64,000 nt of DNA from Tieghemostelium lacteum (taxonomy: Eukaryota > Evosea > Eumycetozoa > Dictyosteliales > Raperosteliaceae). The stretch covers positions 744,001 to 808,000 of the forward strand of contig LODT01000013.1 of the NCBI GenBank assembly GCA_001606155.1. Reading direction: 5' to 3'. The translations under genes and the position numbers were made by a program. The notes beneath the pieces were generated by a model, which did no database searches, was not told the origin of the DNA, and saw only the letters and a list, made by a program, of their open reading frames with translations. This document shows, in pieces, positions 1 through 11,692 of this stretch. Within the stretch, counting starts at the first letter, position 1. The number at the start of each line of letters is the position of its first letter.

Positions 1-886
1 AATTTCTTTGGATGCTTCAATTCTACGTAATTCAATGAAACCACTACCATATTCCATTGCTTTAGTCAAGAGAGTTGCAGCTTCAGCTTCACCTTCGGCT
101 CTGATAATTGCAGCTTTCTTCTCTTGTTCATTCTTTAGTACAATGTATTTAGATCTTTCAGCTTCTTGTTGAGCAACTTGTTTATGTTCAATAGCACTAG
201 TGAAATCATGTGAAAAACTTAAATGTGTAATAGAAACATCATCCAATAATAAATTGAATTCTTTTGATCTTTTAGTTAGATTTTCACGAATCTCTTTTGA
301 AACTGCTTCTCTTTGTGTAATTAATTCACCTGCATCATATTGTGCCTATTAAAATCATATTAATATCCTAAATTTATAGATTTTAAAGGTCTCTATATAA
401 TAACATACAACTACAGATTTTAAAACTTCATTACCAAATGATGGTAAAACTCTTTCATCATAATCTAAACCTAATTGACTATATATTTCAGGTAGATGGT
501 TTGGATCAGGTCTTACTAGTACTCTCAGTGTTAAACTGACAGTTTGTAGATCTTTACTACCAGTTTCTGATTTAATGTGTCTTGGTGTTGATCTGATATC
601 GAAGATATATGGTTTTTGTAACCATGGAACGATAAAATGTGTTCCTTCTCCTACTGATTGTTTCTTTACACCTTGATATCTGTCAAAAATTACTGCACGT
701 TGTCCTCCATCAACTTTTATTATGTTCAAATTCTGTGTTATTAATTTACATTGTCTAGACTAACCACTGATAATCCTATTACGTACCATTATAAATTGAA
801 CTATCAATTAAAGATAAAGCAGTACCTACACCAAGTCCAATAGGTATTAATTTATTTAATAAGCTTATAGCAGGTTGTGATGACAT
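1..886 (-). CDS. phbA: Prohibitin 1 homologue (3' end beyond window)
   Basis: Inner-mitochondrial-membrane scaffold protein; prohibitins 1 and 2 form ring complexes that stabilise respiratory-chain proteins. Three exons are supported by phase and by the human PHB1 pattern: 886-787, 713-409 and 345 to the window edge. The first join gives ...[17 protein letters not shown]..., matching the human SALYNVDAGHRAVIFDR block; the second gives [19 protein letters not shown]. The acceptor at 714 (AATAAAAG) is weak by motif but is the only one that keeps this conserved block. An N-terminal hydrophobic anchor (about residues 8-28) precedes the SPFH/band-7 domain. About 250 residues are in the window; some 20-25 C-terminal residues are missing because the window ends, not because the gene is broken. 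Confidence 0.93.
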
Positions 887-1465
887 AATTTGTAGATGAA
901 CAAAAATGAAAAAAAAAAAAATTAATATTTCAATATTTAGAGAACTACAAAAAAGTAGAACATGAAGCAGAAGTCTCGGTTTGTATATGCTTTTGATCTC
1001 TAAATTCTATTTGAAATTATATTTCTATCCAGTGTTGTCAGTTCCCAAACTTGTATAAATCCTATCCCGAATTTGAAACAACTTACGACCACAATCAATC
1101 GGTGGTGGATCTAGCATTTGAAGAGAACAGTTGTGGATCATCCCAATGAGACGTAATACTATTGTCCACCCAAATTTCTATAGCAAATGTTGTCTCCAAA
1201 CTCCGGAACAGACTAGTATGAATTTGAATCAACATTTAGAGAACTATAAGAGAGTTTGTCATTTGATGGTGGTGTAATCTTTCATCCCCTATCACCATTG
1301 AATGTTACCATTTGGGCTTAATAAATTATTAGGTGGTGTTGACATTCAAAAAAAAACCTTAAAAGTATGATTTTATTTCAACAAAGGTCACATTTTAATA
1401 CGTGGACCTTTAAGTTGACTTAACTTAAAAAACTTACTTCATTAAGTTTTATCAGTGTTTAAAAC
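887..1465. other. Intergenic spacer, no supported gene
   Basis: Divergent spacer between prohibitin and the next gene. It is locally less AT-rich than most spacers here (about 1050-1330) but carries no long open frame on either strand. A 13-nt word (ATTTAGAGAACTA) occurs near 936 and again near 1233. It could be decayed coding or mobile DNA; nothing in it is recognisable. Confidence 0.5.
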
Positions 1466-1499
1466 ATGTTCAATAAATTTCTAAAACTATCATTATTTA

Positions 1500-2246
1500 A
1501 TGCAAGAGGGTCTAAACAACTTACTACCAAATTTAGTCACACAAAGTACAGAGATATCAATAACCGAGTCTTTAATAGAAACTAAAGAGTTAGTAGAAAC
1601 AAATTCAATTGAGTGTTCAGGATTAGCTTTTCTCGCTGTTATAGTAATGGTAGGGGTAGCAGCAACAAATATGTGTATAAGTAGTGGCAAAAAAATCAAA
1701 AGCCACATGCAAAGAAAATTCAAGGATAATATCAGAAAGAAAAATACTATCCACTGGTTGGTCTTCAATAAAAATGACACACCAGATCAAAGAAAAGAGA
1801 AATGGGATTCTTTTAATGCCATTATCGACGAATTTTTCCCAGACAATAGTTCATATTACAAAACAATTGCCAAAGATGTAGTTTCTAATCCATACGATTA
1901 CCATAGTGCCACTAATTCAGAAGGAGATTTGGATACCCCATTTTTTGATCAACATATTTGGGAGGGTTCGTTCTCAGAATATATTATTGGGTCTTATGAG
2001 GTATCAGGAGGAGTTGCAGCCTATTTCATTTATTACAAAGCCGATGTCCAGTTGTTTATCCCCACATTCACACGATGGTTCGGAAATGAGAAGGCTTATG
2101 TCAATAGTACATTTAATTCCATGGGTGAGACCATAGATGAGTTAATTACAAAGGAACTATTTGTAAATGGAGCCAATGATGAAACAGTAAATAACGTACT
2201 TGATAAAACGGCTTGTAGATTTAAGATCAGGGGGTATGGAAATTAA
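1500..2246 (+). CDS. Unrecognised protein with one membrane segment; ends uncertain
   Basis: Open frame of 248 residues from an ATG at 1500. I recognise no family. A hydrophobic segment (about residues 42-62, GLAFLAVIVMVGVAATNMCI) is followed by a basic stretch (GKKIKSHMQRKFKD), consistent with a single-pass membrane protein; the rest is acidic/aromatic and globular-looking. Both ends are in doubt. An upstream ATG at 1466, in another frame, opens a basic, hydroxyl-rich leader (MFNKFLKLSLFNARG...) that looks like a mitochondrial presequence and overlaps this ORF for about 100 nt. At the 3' end, leaving the frame by one base near the G run at 2230-2234 reads into an in-phase 17-codon repeat ending at 2337. 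The true gene may therefore span 1466-2337, with single-base errors or an intron I could not define. Confidence 0.6.
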   Translation: MQEGLNNLLPNLVTQSTEISITESLIETKELVETNSIECSGLAFLAVIVMVGVAATNMCISSGKKIKSHMQRKFKDNIRKKNTIHWLVFNKNDTPDQRKEKWDSFNAIIDEFFPDNSSYYKTIAKDVVSNPYDYHSATNSEGDLDTPFFDQHIWEGSFSEYIIGSYEVSGGVAAYFIYYKADVQLFIPTFTRWFGNEKAYVNSTFNSMGETIDELITKELFVNGANDETVNNVLDKTACRFKIRGYGN

Positions 2247-2328
2247 TATTGATATCCATGCCAATCAAGAACAAAACAAACAAGAAAAGGCAATTAATAT
2301 TGGTATCCATGCCAATCAAGAACAAAAC
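2241..2328 (+). repeat. Two-copy direct repeat, 51-nt period
   Basis: A 37-nt unit occurs at 2241-2277 and 2292-2328 with a single mismatch. The period of 51 nt is exactly 17 codons, and both copies are open in the same frame (core IHANQEQN), ending at TAA 2335-2337. This suggests the repeat is or was coding and belongs to the C-terminus of the preceding gene. Confidence 0.8.
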
Positions 2329-2337
2329 CATCAATAA

Positions 2338-2831
2338 CATACAAAAAAAAATTTAAACAATTAATTTGTATTATTAAAAATAAAATTAAAACCATTCTTT
2401 ATTATTATTATTCAAACAAATAGATAGAAAAACAGATAAAAAAATAAATATCCAAAAAACCAATAACACATAAAATCGAACTTGAGGATTGGAATTATGG
2501 TTCTCTCAGTGATTTATTGAATGGGAAAAAAGTTAAACATTCACAATTATTATATTTATCAAATTGTGATATTTAAAATAAATAAGTAATAGACATTCCA
2601 AATTATATTATTATTTTCTATATTTTGAAAAGCTTTTGATTTTCACAAAATGATCGTTTAAAAATTTTGGTTTAGATAATTTTTCAATTTATTGAAAACC
2701 AAAAATATCTGATCATTATTTGAAAAATCGTATCACATATATAATTTTTATTTTTTTTTTTTTTTATTTTTTTAAAATAATATATTTTATACTGAATAAT
2801 TGTGTTAACACATTAGTGTAAATTAATAAAA
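2338..2831. other. Intergenic spacer
   Basis: Very AT-rich, with long T and A runs around 2750-2775 just ahead of the next start codon. No ORF, RNA gene or repeat seen. Confidence 0.5.
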
Positions 2832-4033
2832 ATGACGGGAATACTTTCAGTTGATATATTAGTACCAGCTCTAAGATTTCCTTCCAATTTATCAAGATCG
2901 GAAATTGTAAATAATACATCAATATCATTGGGTATACCCATTTCGGAATTAGAATTTATGACACTTGATCAGAATCTATGTTGTCTAATTAAAAATTCAA
3001 GTAGGTTAATATAAAGCAAAGCTTATTTTGCATAGTTAGTTATTAACATGTTGTATTTTTAGAATTTTCATTAAATTTTATTGAAACACTCTATCAAGAG
3101 AATCAAATATTACAATTTAGATTTGATAAGAGTACTGAGGCATTAAATACATTACAGGAATCACTTTTGATTGCTACACAACAGTTACAGGAAAAACAAG
3201 AACTTTTAACACAACAGAGTCAATCTATATCGAATCTCTCAAAAAATGAAAAACAATTGGAATTGGAGATTGAGAGTTGGAAGAATAAATATGAAGAGGA
3301 ATTGTACAAAAGAAAAAAGAATGAGAAACTATTGGAGAAACTAAAAACTGTTCAAGAGTCTTCTAATTCACCACTACCATCACCAACATCATTTTACATA
3401 AATTCACCAAATTCATCATACGCTACAACTACACCATCAACCGTTAATAATAATAATAGTACACCACTGAAACCAATAACACCATCAACTTCATATTCTA
3501 GTTTTTTTGTAAATTTGTCAAATATTCATAATAGTAACAATGGTACTAATGTAACTCCAAATTCAACCCCAAATTCAAAGTCACCTCACAATAGTAATAG
3601 TAATACAATGTCTCCATATCTCGAAAAAGAGATTGAAAAAAATATTCAGAGAGAAAAAGAATACCAAAAAGAGAGAGAACAAGTACATTGTCTACCATTT
3701 AAAAGTATTACACCATCAGGATCATTTCAATATAAAGGATCACCTATTACTATCATTACATCTCCAACTACTTCATCATCAACTAATTCCTCTTCTATTC
3801 TATCGCCAACCCGATTTACAACTAATCTATTTAAAAAGTCATCGTCAAGTGTTACATTTACAGTGACACAACATCACCATCAGGATACCCATAACAATAA
3901 TAGTACCACTACTACACCATCCAATAATCACGATATGCAAAATAACTGTCTGCAATGCGATTGCAGTGCATTCAAAGCAACTTCTATGAATTGGATGTGT
4001 ACTTGTGGACATTTCGGAATCAAACATAAATAA
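2832..4033 (+). CDS. Coiled-coil protein with Ser/Thr/Asn-rich middle and C-terminal Cys/His cluster
   Basis: Two exons, 2832-3000 and 3063-4033; the join (KNS/K FSLNFIETLYQENQ) keeps frame and removes a 62-nt AT-rich intron (GTAGGT...TTTTTAG). Product about 379 residues. The N-terminal ~75 residues look folded; a coiled coil follows (EKQELLTQQSQSISNLSKNE..., roughly residues 95-165), then a long Ser/Thr/Asn/Pro-rich linker. The last ~30 residues hold C-x2-C-x-C-x2-F...C-x-C-G-H-x4-H, a pattern that could bind a metal. I do not recognise the family. Its start is set by the first ATG after a T-rich spacer and by an A-rich context. It may be a signalling or cytoskeletal adaptor, but the sequence gives no firm function. 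Confidence 0.8.
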
Positions 4034-4255
4034 ATGATTTTACAATCACTTCCCTCGCTTTTTTGTACATAAAAATAACAGATTTTTTCCAAACCATCAG
4101 TCAAAACATTGTGTTTTGATAAAAAATTTTTTTAATTTTTTTATTACTTTTGTTTTAGAGATTAATTATCTATTTTTTTTGTTTTGTATTTATAGTTTAT
4201 AGAAAAGAAAATAGATTAAAGGTTTATATAAATTATATAAACTTTTTAGAAAAAA

Positions 4256-7200
4256 ATGAATGATGAAAAGATAAGAAGATTTAAAGAACGATATGATTTG
4301 GAATTAGAGGGCATCATTGATGATGACGACAATGATGTAGAGTATGAACAATATAAGAAATCACTTCAAAATGGTGGCAATGGTAATGGTAATGGTAACA
4401 GTGAGGAAGAGGAAATGGAAAGACTTCAAAGAGAACAACAAAGAATTCAACAGGAAAGACAAAAACAAATGGAATTGGAGTTACAAAGAGAATTGGAAAG
4501 ATTGGAAAAAGAAGGTACTCCACAGGAGCCAGAAGAGGATGAAGATTATCTAGAAAAGAAGAGAGAAATGGAGGAAAAACAGAGAAAGAGAAGAGAAGAA
4601 ATTGCAAAAAGAACTGGTGGTCCAAAAGCATCACCAACTAAAAAGGCACCTGCCAAACCAAAAGCAACTTCTCCACCAATAGTTGAAAGTAAACCTGAGG
4701 AAACTGCTATTCAACAACCAGTAAAACCACCTTCACCAACACCACCTCCTGTACAACAACCTCAACAACAGGAACAACATATACCAGACGATACTACTAA
4801 ACCAGTTGATGACGATGAAGAGTTCAAAAAAGCAGAAGCAGAGGCTTTAAAGAGACAACAGGAAAGACAAAAGCAAATGGAAATGGAATTACAAAGAGAA
4901 TTGGAAAGATTGGAAAAGGAAGGTACACCTCAAGAACCTATAGAGGATGAAGATTATCTAGAAAAGAAGAGAGAAATGGAGGAAAAACAAAAAAAGAGAA
5001 GAGAAGAAATTGCAAAAAGAACTGGTGGACCTAAACCAGGTGCGGCTGTTAAAAAGTCACCTATTAAAACTTCACCTCCAATCGAATCTGATAAACCAAA
5101 AGAGGAAATTAAACCAATAAAACCACCTTCACCAACACCACCTCCTGTACAACAACCTCAACAACAGCAAGAACAGATACCAGATGATACTTCTAAACCA
5201 GTTGAGGATGATGAGGAGTTCAAAAAAGCAGAAGCAGAGGCTTTAAAGAGACAACAGGAAAGACAAAAGCAAATGGAATTGGAGTTACAAAGGGAATTGG
5301 AAAGATTGGAAAAGGAAGGTACACCTCAAGAACCTATAGAGGATGAAGATTATCTAGAAAAGAAGAGAGAAATGGAGGAAAAACAAAGAAAAGAGAAGAG
5401 AGGAAATTGCCAAAAGAACTGGTGGTCCAAAACCAGGTGCAGCTGCTTCTAAAAAATCAGCATCTCCACCAATTTCATCTGCTGAAACTAAACCACCTGT
5501 AGAGCCTGAGAAACCAAAAGTAGAATCACCTCCACTGCAAGTTCAAGAAGAGCAATCAAAACCAGTTGATGATGATGAAGAATTTAAAAAAGCAGAGGCA
5601 GAGGCTTTAAAGAGACAACAAGATAGACAGAAACAAATGGAATTGGAGTTACAAAAAGAGTTGGAAAGACTTGAGAGAGAAGGTACACCTCAAGAACCAA
5701 TAGAGGATGAGGATTATCTAGAGAAAAAGAGAGAAATGGAGGAAAAACAAAAAAGAGAAGAGAAGATATTGCCAAAAGAACTGGTGGACCTAAACCAGGT
5801 GTAGCTGGCACAAAAAAGACAACTTCTCCACCAATACTTTCAGAATCTGTTAATCAACCACCAAAAGTAGAATCACCACAAATCAATCATCAAATTCAAG
5901 AGGAGATTTCAAAACCTGTTGATGATGATGAAGCCTTTAAAAAAGCTGAGGCAGATGCACTAAAGAAACAACAGGAAAGACAAAAACTAATGGAAATGGA
6001 GTTGCAAAAAGAACTAGAAAGACTTGAAAAAGAAGGTCCACCGCCAGAACCAATAGAAGATGAAGAATACCTTGAAAAAAAGAGAGAAATGGAGGAAAAA
6101 CAAAAGAAAAGAAGAGAAGAAATCGCAAAAAGATCTGGTGGTAATGCTAAGCCACCTATTGCAAAGAAACCTATAGATGAATCACCAATTTTATCTAGTA
6201 GTTCTTTCCAAGACGATGAGGATAAATTCAATAAAGAAGAGGAGGAAAAGAAAAAGATTGCTGAAAGACAAAAAATACAACGCCAGGAAGAAGAACAAAA
6301 ATTGGCATTAGAAAAACAACAGCAACAACAGCAACAACAGCAACAAAAACAACAACAACAAAATACACAAGAATCTACTGTTAATTTAGGTTTTAATAGT
6401 AGTAGTCAACAAACATCACAACAGTATCAACAACAAAATATGTATTCATTACAACAACAACAATTCAACCCTAATAATACAACAAGCCCAGTTGTTCCTG
6501 GATTTTATCAAGGTCATCCATATTCAACACCATCCAGTCCACTGAATAATCATTTTAACCAAAACCAGTTTTACCCTCACTCACCACAACAACATATGTA
6601 TCCATCTCAATTTAATCCATACGGATTCCCACCCAATCAACAAAACCAATTCCCACAACCAAACTTTGGTTACAGACCTGCAGGCGATTTCATTTATACT
6701 CAAGAAGATTTTGATAAACTAAGAAAAGATCTTACTAAACAGGTTAGTATTCTATATATTTATTTTTCAATCAAAGATTATAATACTAACTTCTTTTATT
6801 CAATTGTAACATGTTTAGTTCTCTGATGAAAATGCAATTTTGGCAATAGAATTTGAAGATTTACAAATGAAAAATGAAAAAGAGCAAAGAAATGTTCAAT
6901 CAATTAGAAGTGTTTTGGCACAATATGAATCTACGATGAAAAAGATGATTGATCAACCTGTGCAAGTTCCACAAAATTCAGCCAAATTAACCGAGGTTTT
7001 AATTGAAAACGAACAATTAAGAAAACAGATGAATGAACTTAAGGAGGTCAATAACTCTGTCAATAAGGAATTACAAATTCAAATTTCAAGATTCAACGCT
7101 CTCAAGTCACATGCTGAAGCTAAACTTGACAGTGCATCAGAACAATTAATCAAACTAAAAGAGGTTGCTGGTAAAGAGGTTGATGTACTTACTGCCAAAT

Positions 7201-7304
7201 TAAATAGATGCGAATCAAAACTATCTTCCAAGGAAAAAGAAAACGATGAACTGTCTAGACTGTGCGAGGAGTTAATTGTTAAACTTCAAAACAATCAAAA
7301 ATAA
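4256..7304 (+). CDS. TACC: TACC-domain centrosomal/spindle coiled-coil protein with five internal repeats
   Basis: Transforming acidic coiled-coil (TACC) proteins bind XMAP215/chTOG-type polymerases and stabilise microtubules at centrosomes. The C-terminal ~200 residues fit the TACC domain: RFNALKSHAEAKLDSASEQ and KEKENDELSRLCEELIVKL match the human TACC blocks RYQALKAHAEEKL and KTKENEELTRICDDLISKM (recalled). The N-terminus has five copies of a ~115-135-residue unit (core RQKQMELELQRELERLEKEG, then EDEDYLEKKREMEEKQ, then a Pro/Lys linker). A Gln-rich region and an intron at 6743-6818 (phase 0, KQ/FSDEN) come before the TACC coiled coil. The reading frame is broken twice: about +1 nt at the A run 5389-5392 and about -1 nt at the A run 5749-5754. 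The two offsets cancel, and the frame between them encodes the expected repeat. With both corrected the product is about 990 residues. Confidence 0.87.
4430..6135 (+). repeat. Five tandem coding repeats in the TACC-like gene
   Basis: Copies begin near 4456, 4862, 5264, 5624 and 5975, spaced about 350-400 nt. Nucleotide identity over the RQQERQKQM...EEIAKR(T/S)GG block is high enough to align by eye, while the Pro-rich linkers vary. The copies look like recent duplications. Confidence 0.85.
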
Positions 7305-7370
7305 ACAAATCACTATTGATATATATCATTTATTGTAAACATATATTTCACATTTTCCATATTTATTCTT

Positions 7371-10300
7371 TCAATAATGAACTTTTTCTTTTAACATTGC
7401 AAGTAAAGTTTGTTCAAAATTATATTCCTCTTGTGAAAAGGAATAATCAATATTATGATAGCTATTTTCAATAAATTTATACAGTGATCTATTTATATTT
7501 GAAATTAGTATGTATTTTTATCCAATAATGTAATATTACTTACTTTTCAAATTCATCTCTAAATCTCATAATTATATCACCAAGTGTTGTGGAAACATTT
7601 AATTTAATTGGTGTATTGTGTATTTCAATACACATCAAACCAGGTGTAGTACTTGTAGACTGAATGAGTTTACCACCAAAAAATATAAGGGAAATTTCAG
7701 AGATTTTAGTGACAGATTTGATGAAGGTAATTTTAGTTCTTAGCTTTTCTTCAAATATCAGCCATGGTCTGGAATTACTCTCTTTTAAAACATTATAGAT
7801 GATTGATGATGGGTGAAGGAATGTATTTTCACTAAATGTAGAAAATTCTTTCTTCCTTTTCTGTCTTGCTACATTTGGAAAGTAACCAGAACATATTATA
7901 GATCTAATCAATTCTAGATTTTCAGAATTGTGGTTAAAGTGGTTATTTACAACATAACCATCTTTGAAAATGGTATCATGAATAATACCAATCTCTTGAA
8001 TAATGTGTAATAGTTGTTTCTTTACCTTGAATATTTGTTGTAGAGTTGGAATGGATAGACACTTGTCATTGCAGAATTGTTGTTCATCACCCTTGGATTT
8101 TGCCAAATGCCAATAGTTGTACAGTTTCAAATAGGATAAATGGTCACTGAGCAACTCTGGATAGTGTTGTGATTTTAGTGAATGTTGGTTCTGTTGTTGA
8201 GTTGGATTTTCATCATTTTGAACTAAAATTTGAATAGGATTCTTTTGATTTGAAAATGCAGCTATAGTTAAAATTGGATCTAAACATCTGAAAAATGCTG
8301 ATAATATAATCATTTTACCCAGTCTCGGATCTACTGGAATAAATGATAATTGGAAACCTAGAGGTGTTAGATTTTGACTTTTATCAAGAGCACCCAAATC
8401 ATAGAGTAATGAAATTGCATTGTCAATGGAAACTGATTTTGGAGGTTCAATAGCCTCTTGTAAGAACTCTTTTATACTAGTATTTACCAACACCTTTACC
8501 TGTAGACACAGTTCATGTAATGGCATTCTTAACATCTCGGGTGTTGAGTTTTCATCTAAAGAATTGTAACGTTCTTTAGTAATCAAATGATAACAATAAC
8601 CACTAGTGACTCTACCAGCTCTACCTTTTCTCTGTCTCAGTGATGATTTAGAGGCCCAACAAGTTTGGAATTGAGTAACATCTCTTTGAGCTTCATGATA
8701 CTTTTCTTTCACTTTGGCACTGTCAATTACATAGATAATATCATCAATGGTAATGGAGGTCTCTGCTATATTCGTTGACAAAATTATTTTTCTTACACCT
8801 TTTGGTGGTCTTTCAAAGACTTTAGATTGTACATGCATGGATAGAGATGAGTGCAGTATAAGTACCATACAATCTCTCTCATTGCCAAATATTGGATGAT
8901 TTTGCATCATTACTCGTAGTTGACTTATATCTTCCCAACCTGGTAGGAAAATAAGAATACTATGGTCTGCAGTGGAATTTGATACCATATACTGAAGCAA
9001 ATTGATAATGAGTTGATAGTTTACAACAATAGTCTCATCATAGATAGATTGATCACCAGATTTTAGGAATTTATCAATATCCTCTAGATAATATGGTGTG
9101 ACATCATGTGTATTCGAAGAGACATTAAATATTGGACAACCATTGAAATACTGTGAAAAAGAGTTGGTATTCATTGTTGCAGACATTATAATAACTCTTA
9201 GATTTCTGTTTTCTGCCAACAGTCTTTTAATGATAATCAGCAGAAAATCAGTGTGAATATCTCTCTCATGAGCTTCATCAATGAACAGGTGACTTATATT
9301 CTCCAATATTGTGTCACTATACATTCTTTTTAGTAGAATTCCTGGTGTGCATACCAGGAGTTTAGATACACCACTTGGCATCACACTATCAAATCTAATT
9401 TGATATCCAACAGAATCACCAACTCTTTCTAGTCTTTCATAGGCGATACGTTCTGCAGAACCAATTACCGATATTCTACGTGGTTGTGTCATTATAATAT
9501 TACAATAAGGAGCATGACCACTCTCTGTCATATCTTCAAGAATAAATTGAGGAACCTGAGTAGTCTTACCACATCCAGTTTCACCTGCCAATATTATAAT
9601 CTGATTATTCTTTATATTATCAATAATATTCTGTCTTTGATTATAAATTGGTAGTTCTTTTCTTTTGGCACTAATTCTGATGTAATCTCTATTTGTCTTT
9701 CTAATCATTTCCAAATTCTGGCATTCATAACCTATATCTGATAACTCCTGATGAGATTTCTCTTGAACCAGAGAAGTAACCCTTCCATAAAGACCCATAA
9801 TCTTTTCTTTTCTCGCTATATCGGTATCAGATGAATATACCATAGGTCTATAATTAATGTTTCTTTGATTAATTTCTTGTGTTACCTTTTCTATATTGGA
9901 TTCCAAACCCTTTATAGACAACTGTTCTAGATTAAATAAAAATGTCTGAGATTCCAATGTAATTGCTGATTTTGATTTAGAATCTCCAGTTATCAAATCT
10001 CTAGCAAATAGATATTCACAGACATCAACGGCAACTACATTCTCAGAGAGCTTTCTTTGATCTGATTCAGCATGGGCAATCTGTAAAACCACACCATGTA
10101 TAGGTAGATAGACATCAACAATAAACCTTTTCTTTCCATTAAACAATGGCTCTGTGAATCTGTACACCTTGTCTTCTGCATATCCAACTGATTTACAATA
10201 TACTTCCACTTTTCTTTTGGCAGTATCAAACTTCCATGATATACCAGAAGGTCCTAATATACCATTAATACCACCATTCGAATGAACCAATAGAATACAG

Positions 10301-11460
10301 TTATCAAAATTCAATGAATTACATATAATATTTCTTTGTGCAATATATTTCTTTGATTCTTCAATTTGTCCACTTGATATTGTTGGTTCAATATCTACCA
10401 CTGCCTGAAGTGGCCTTTGTTGTGATGAATTAGTTGAAGAAGTGGAAGAAGAGGAAGTAGTAGGATTTAAATTGAAATTTGGAGAACCGTTGACAAAAGT
10501 AAGAATTTTTAAATCAGACAAAATCTTGATAGCTTGATTGGCACAATCAGTCATTGAATCTTTTTTATTAGGGCCAACACCAATCAAAGAGAGTGTGGGT
10601 CTTGAATTGTTTTCAAATGATAAATTTAATTTAGTTTCAAAAACTTGATTAGGTGGTTGACCTGTACATGTAGATTTTTGATAACTATCTGTCGGTTTGG
10701 TGCCTATTAATGTAAAATATTGATTCAATAATGATTTTGAGTTTTCAGAACCCTGAACTAATGTAGTATTACTCTCTGAAACCAAACTAGGTGAAGTGAT
10801 AGGTGAAATATTATTATTATTATTATTAACCATTGTACTATTTGCCGGTTTACTTTCATAACTATTGTTTCTATTAATAATGTTCATATGATTGTTATTA
10901 TTCGTGCTATTATTGTAACTATTCATATTCCTATTAATATTCATATTATTCATATTGTTCATATTACTCATATTGTTCATATTATTGAAACGCATTGGCA
11001 TATTGTTCATATTCATATTGCTCATATTCATATAATTCGAGTTCATATTCATATTTAAGTGTTGATTGCTGTTCATGGGGTAAAAGTTGCTGTTATCGAA
11101 GGGGTTGTTGCCAAATGAATAATCATTCATAGGATAATTCATATTGTTCATATTCATATTGCTCATATTCATATTAGTGTTTGTAGGGTAGTTATTGTGA
11201 TTAATAGCATTTGTATTATTATTATAATTGAAGTTCATACTATTGTTCATCATAGTATCATTATAGGTGCTGCTATTACTATAACCATATGAGTTGTTTA
11301 TATTCCTATTGTTAGAATTAAACTGATTTTGGTTATTATTATATGGGTCGTCATTATGTTGATTGCTGCTATAGTTATTGTTATTGACTTTACTATTTTT
11401 TGAGTATGGCTTCTTTTGGTTCATTTTATGCTGTTCAGCCCAATTGTCAATCTTTGCCAT
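7371..11460 (-). CDS. DEAH-box RNA helicase with dsRBD-like segment (DHX9/DHX36 type)
   Basis: Predicted ATP-dependent 3'-5' RNA helicase of the DEAH/RHA group. Residues 1-230 are Asn/Met-rich low complexity. A double-stranded-RNA-binding-like fold lies near 245-320 (LLNQYFTLIGTK...NQAIKIL). The helicase core shows motif I GETGCGKTTQ (about 628), motif Ia TQPRR, motif II DEAH (about 727), motif III SAT (about 760), and motif VI QRKGRAGRV (about 943). HA2 and OB-like regions follow. The first reading runs into TAA after EFEK, but GTAAGT there starts a 55-nt intron (7543-7489). Exon 2 (7488-7371) adds SLYKFIENSYHNIDYSF... and ends at TGA. Total 1344 residues. Assignment to DHX9 versus DHX36/DHX57 is open. 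Confidence 0.93.
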
Positions 11461-11692
11461 GGGGTTATAGTCAAAACATGTAATATAAATTCTCCTAAGA
11501 AGTGAAGTGAAATTAGTGAAAAATAATGAAAATGTTTTTACAAAATTTAGATAAACACAGATTACATTTACCTAATAATCTTGGGATAATATCTATAATG
11601 GATAGATTAAAACTCAAATGAATGAAATAAATCTATAAAATATTTTAGTACTAAATAATATGAAAAGTAAAATTTATTCTAAAGTTAACTAA
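11461..11692. other. Spacer between two minus-strand genes
   Basis: 232 nt of AT-rich DNA containing the helicase 5' flank and the 3' flank of the BRCT gene. I searched it for a continuation of the BRCT gene into a polymerase domain and found none. Confidence 0.6.
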
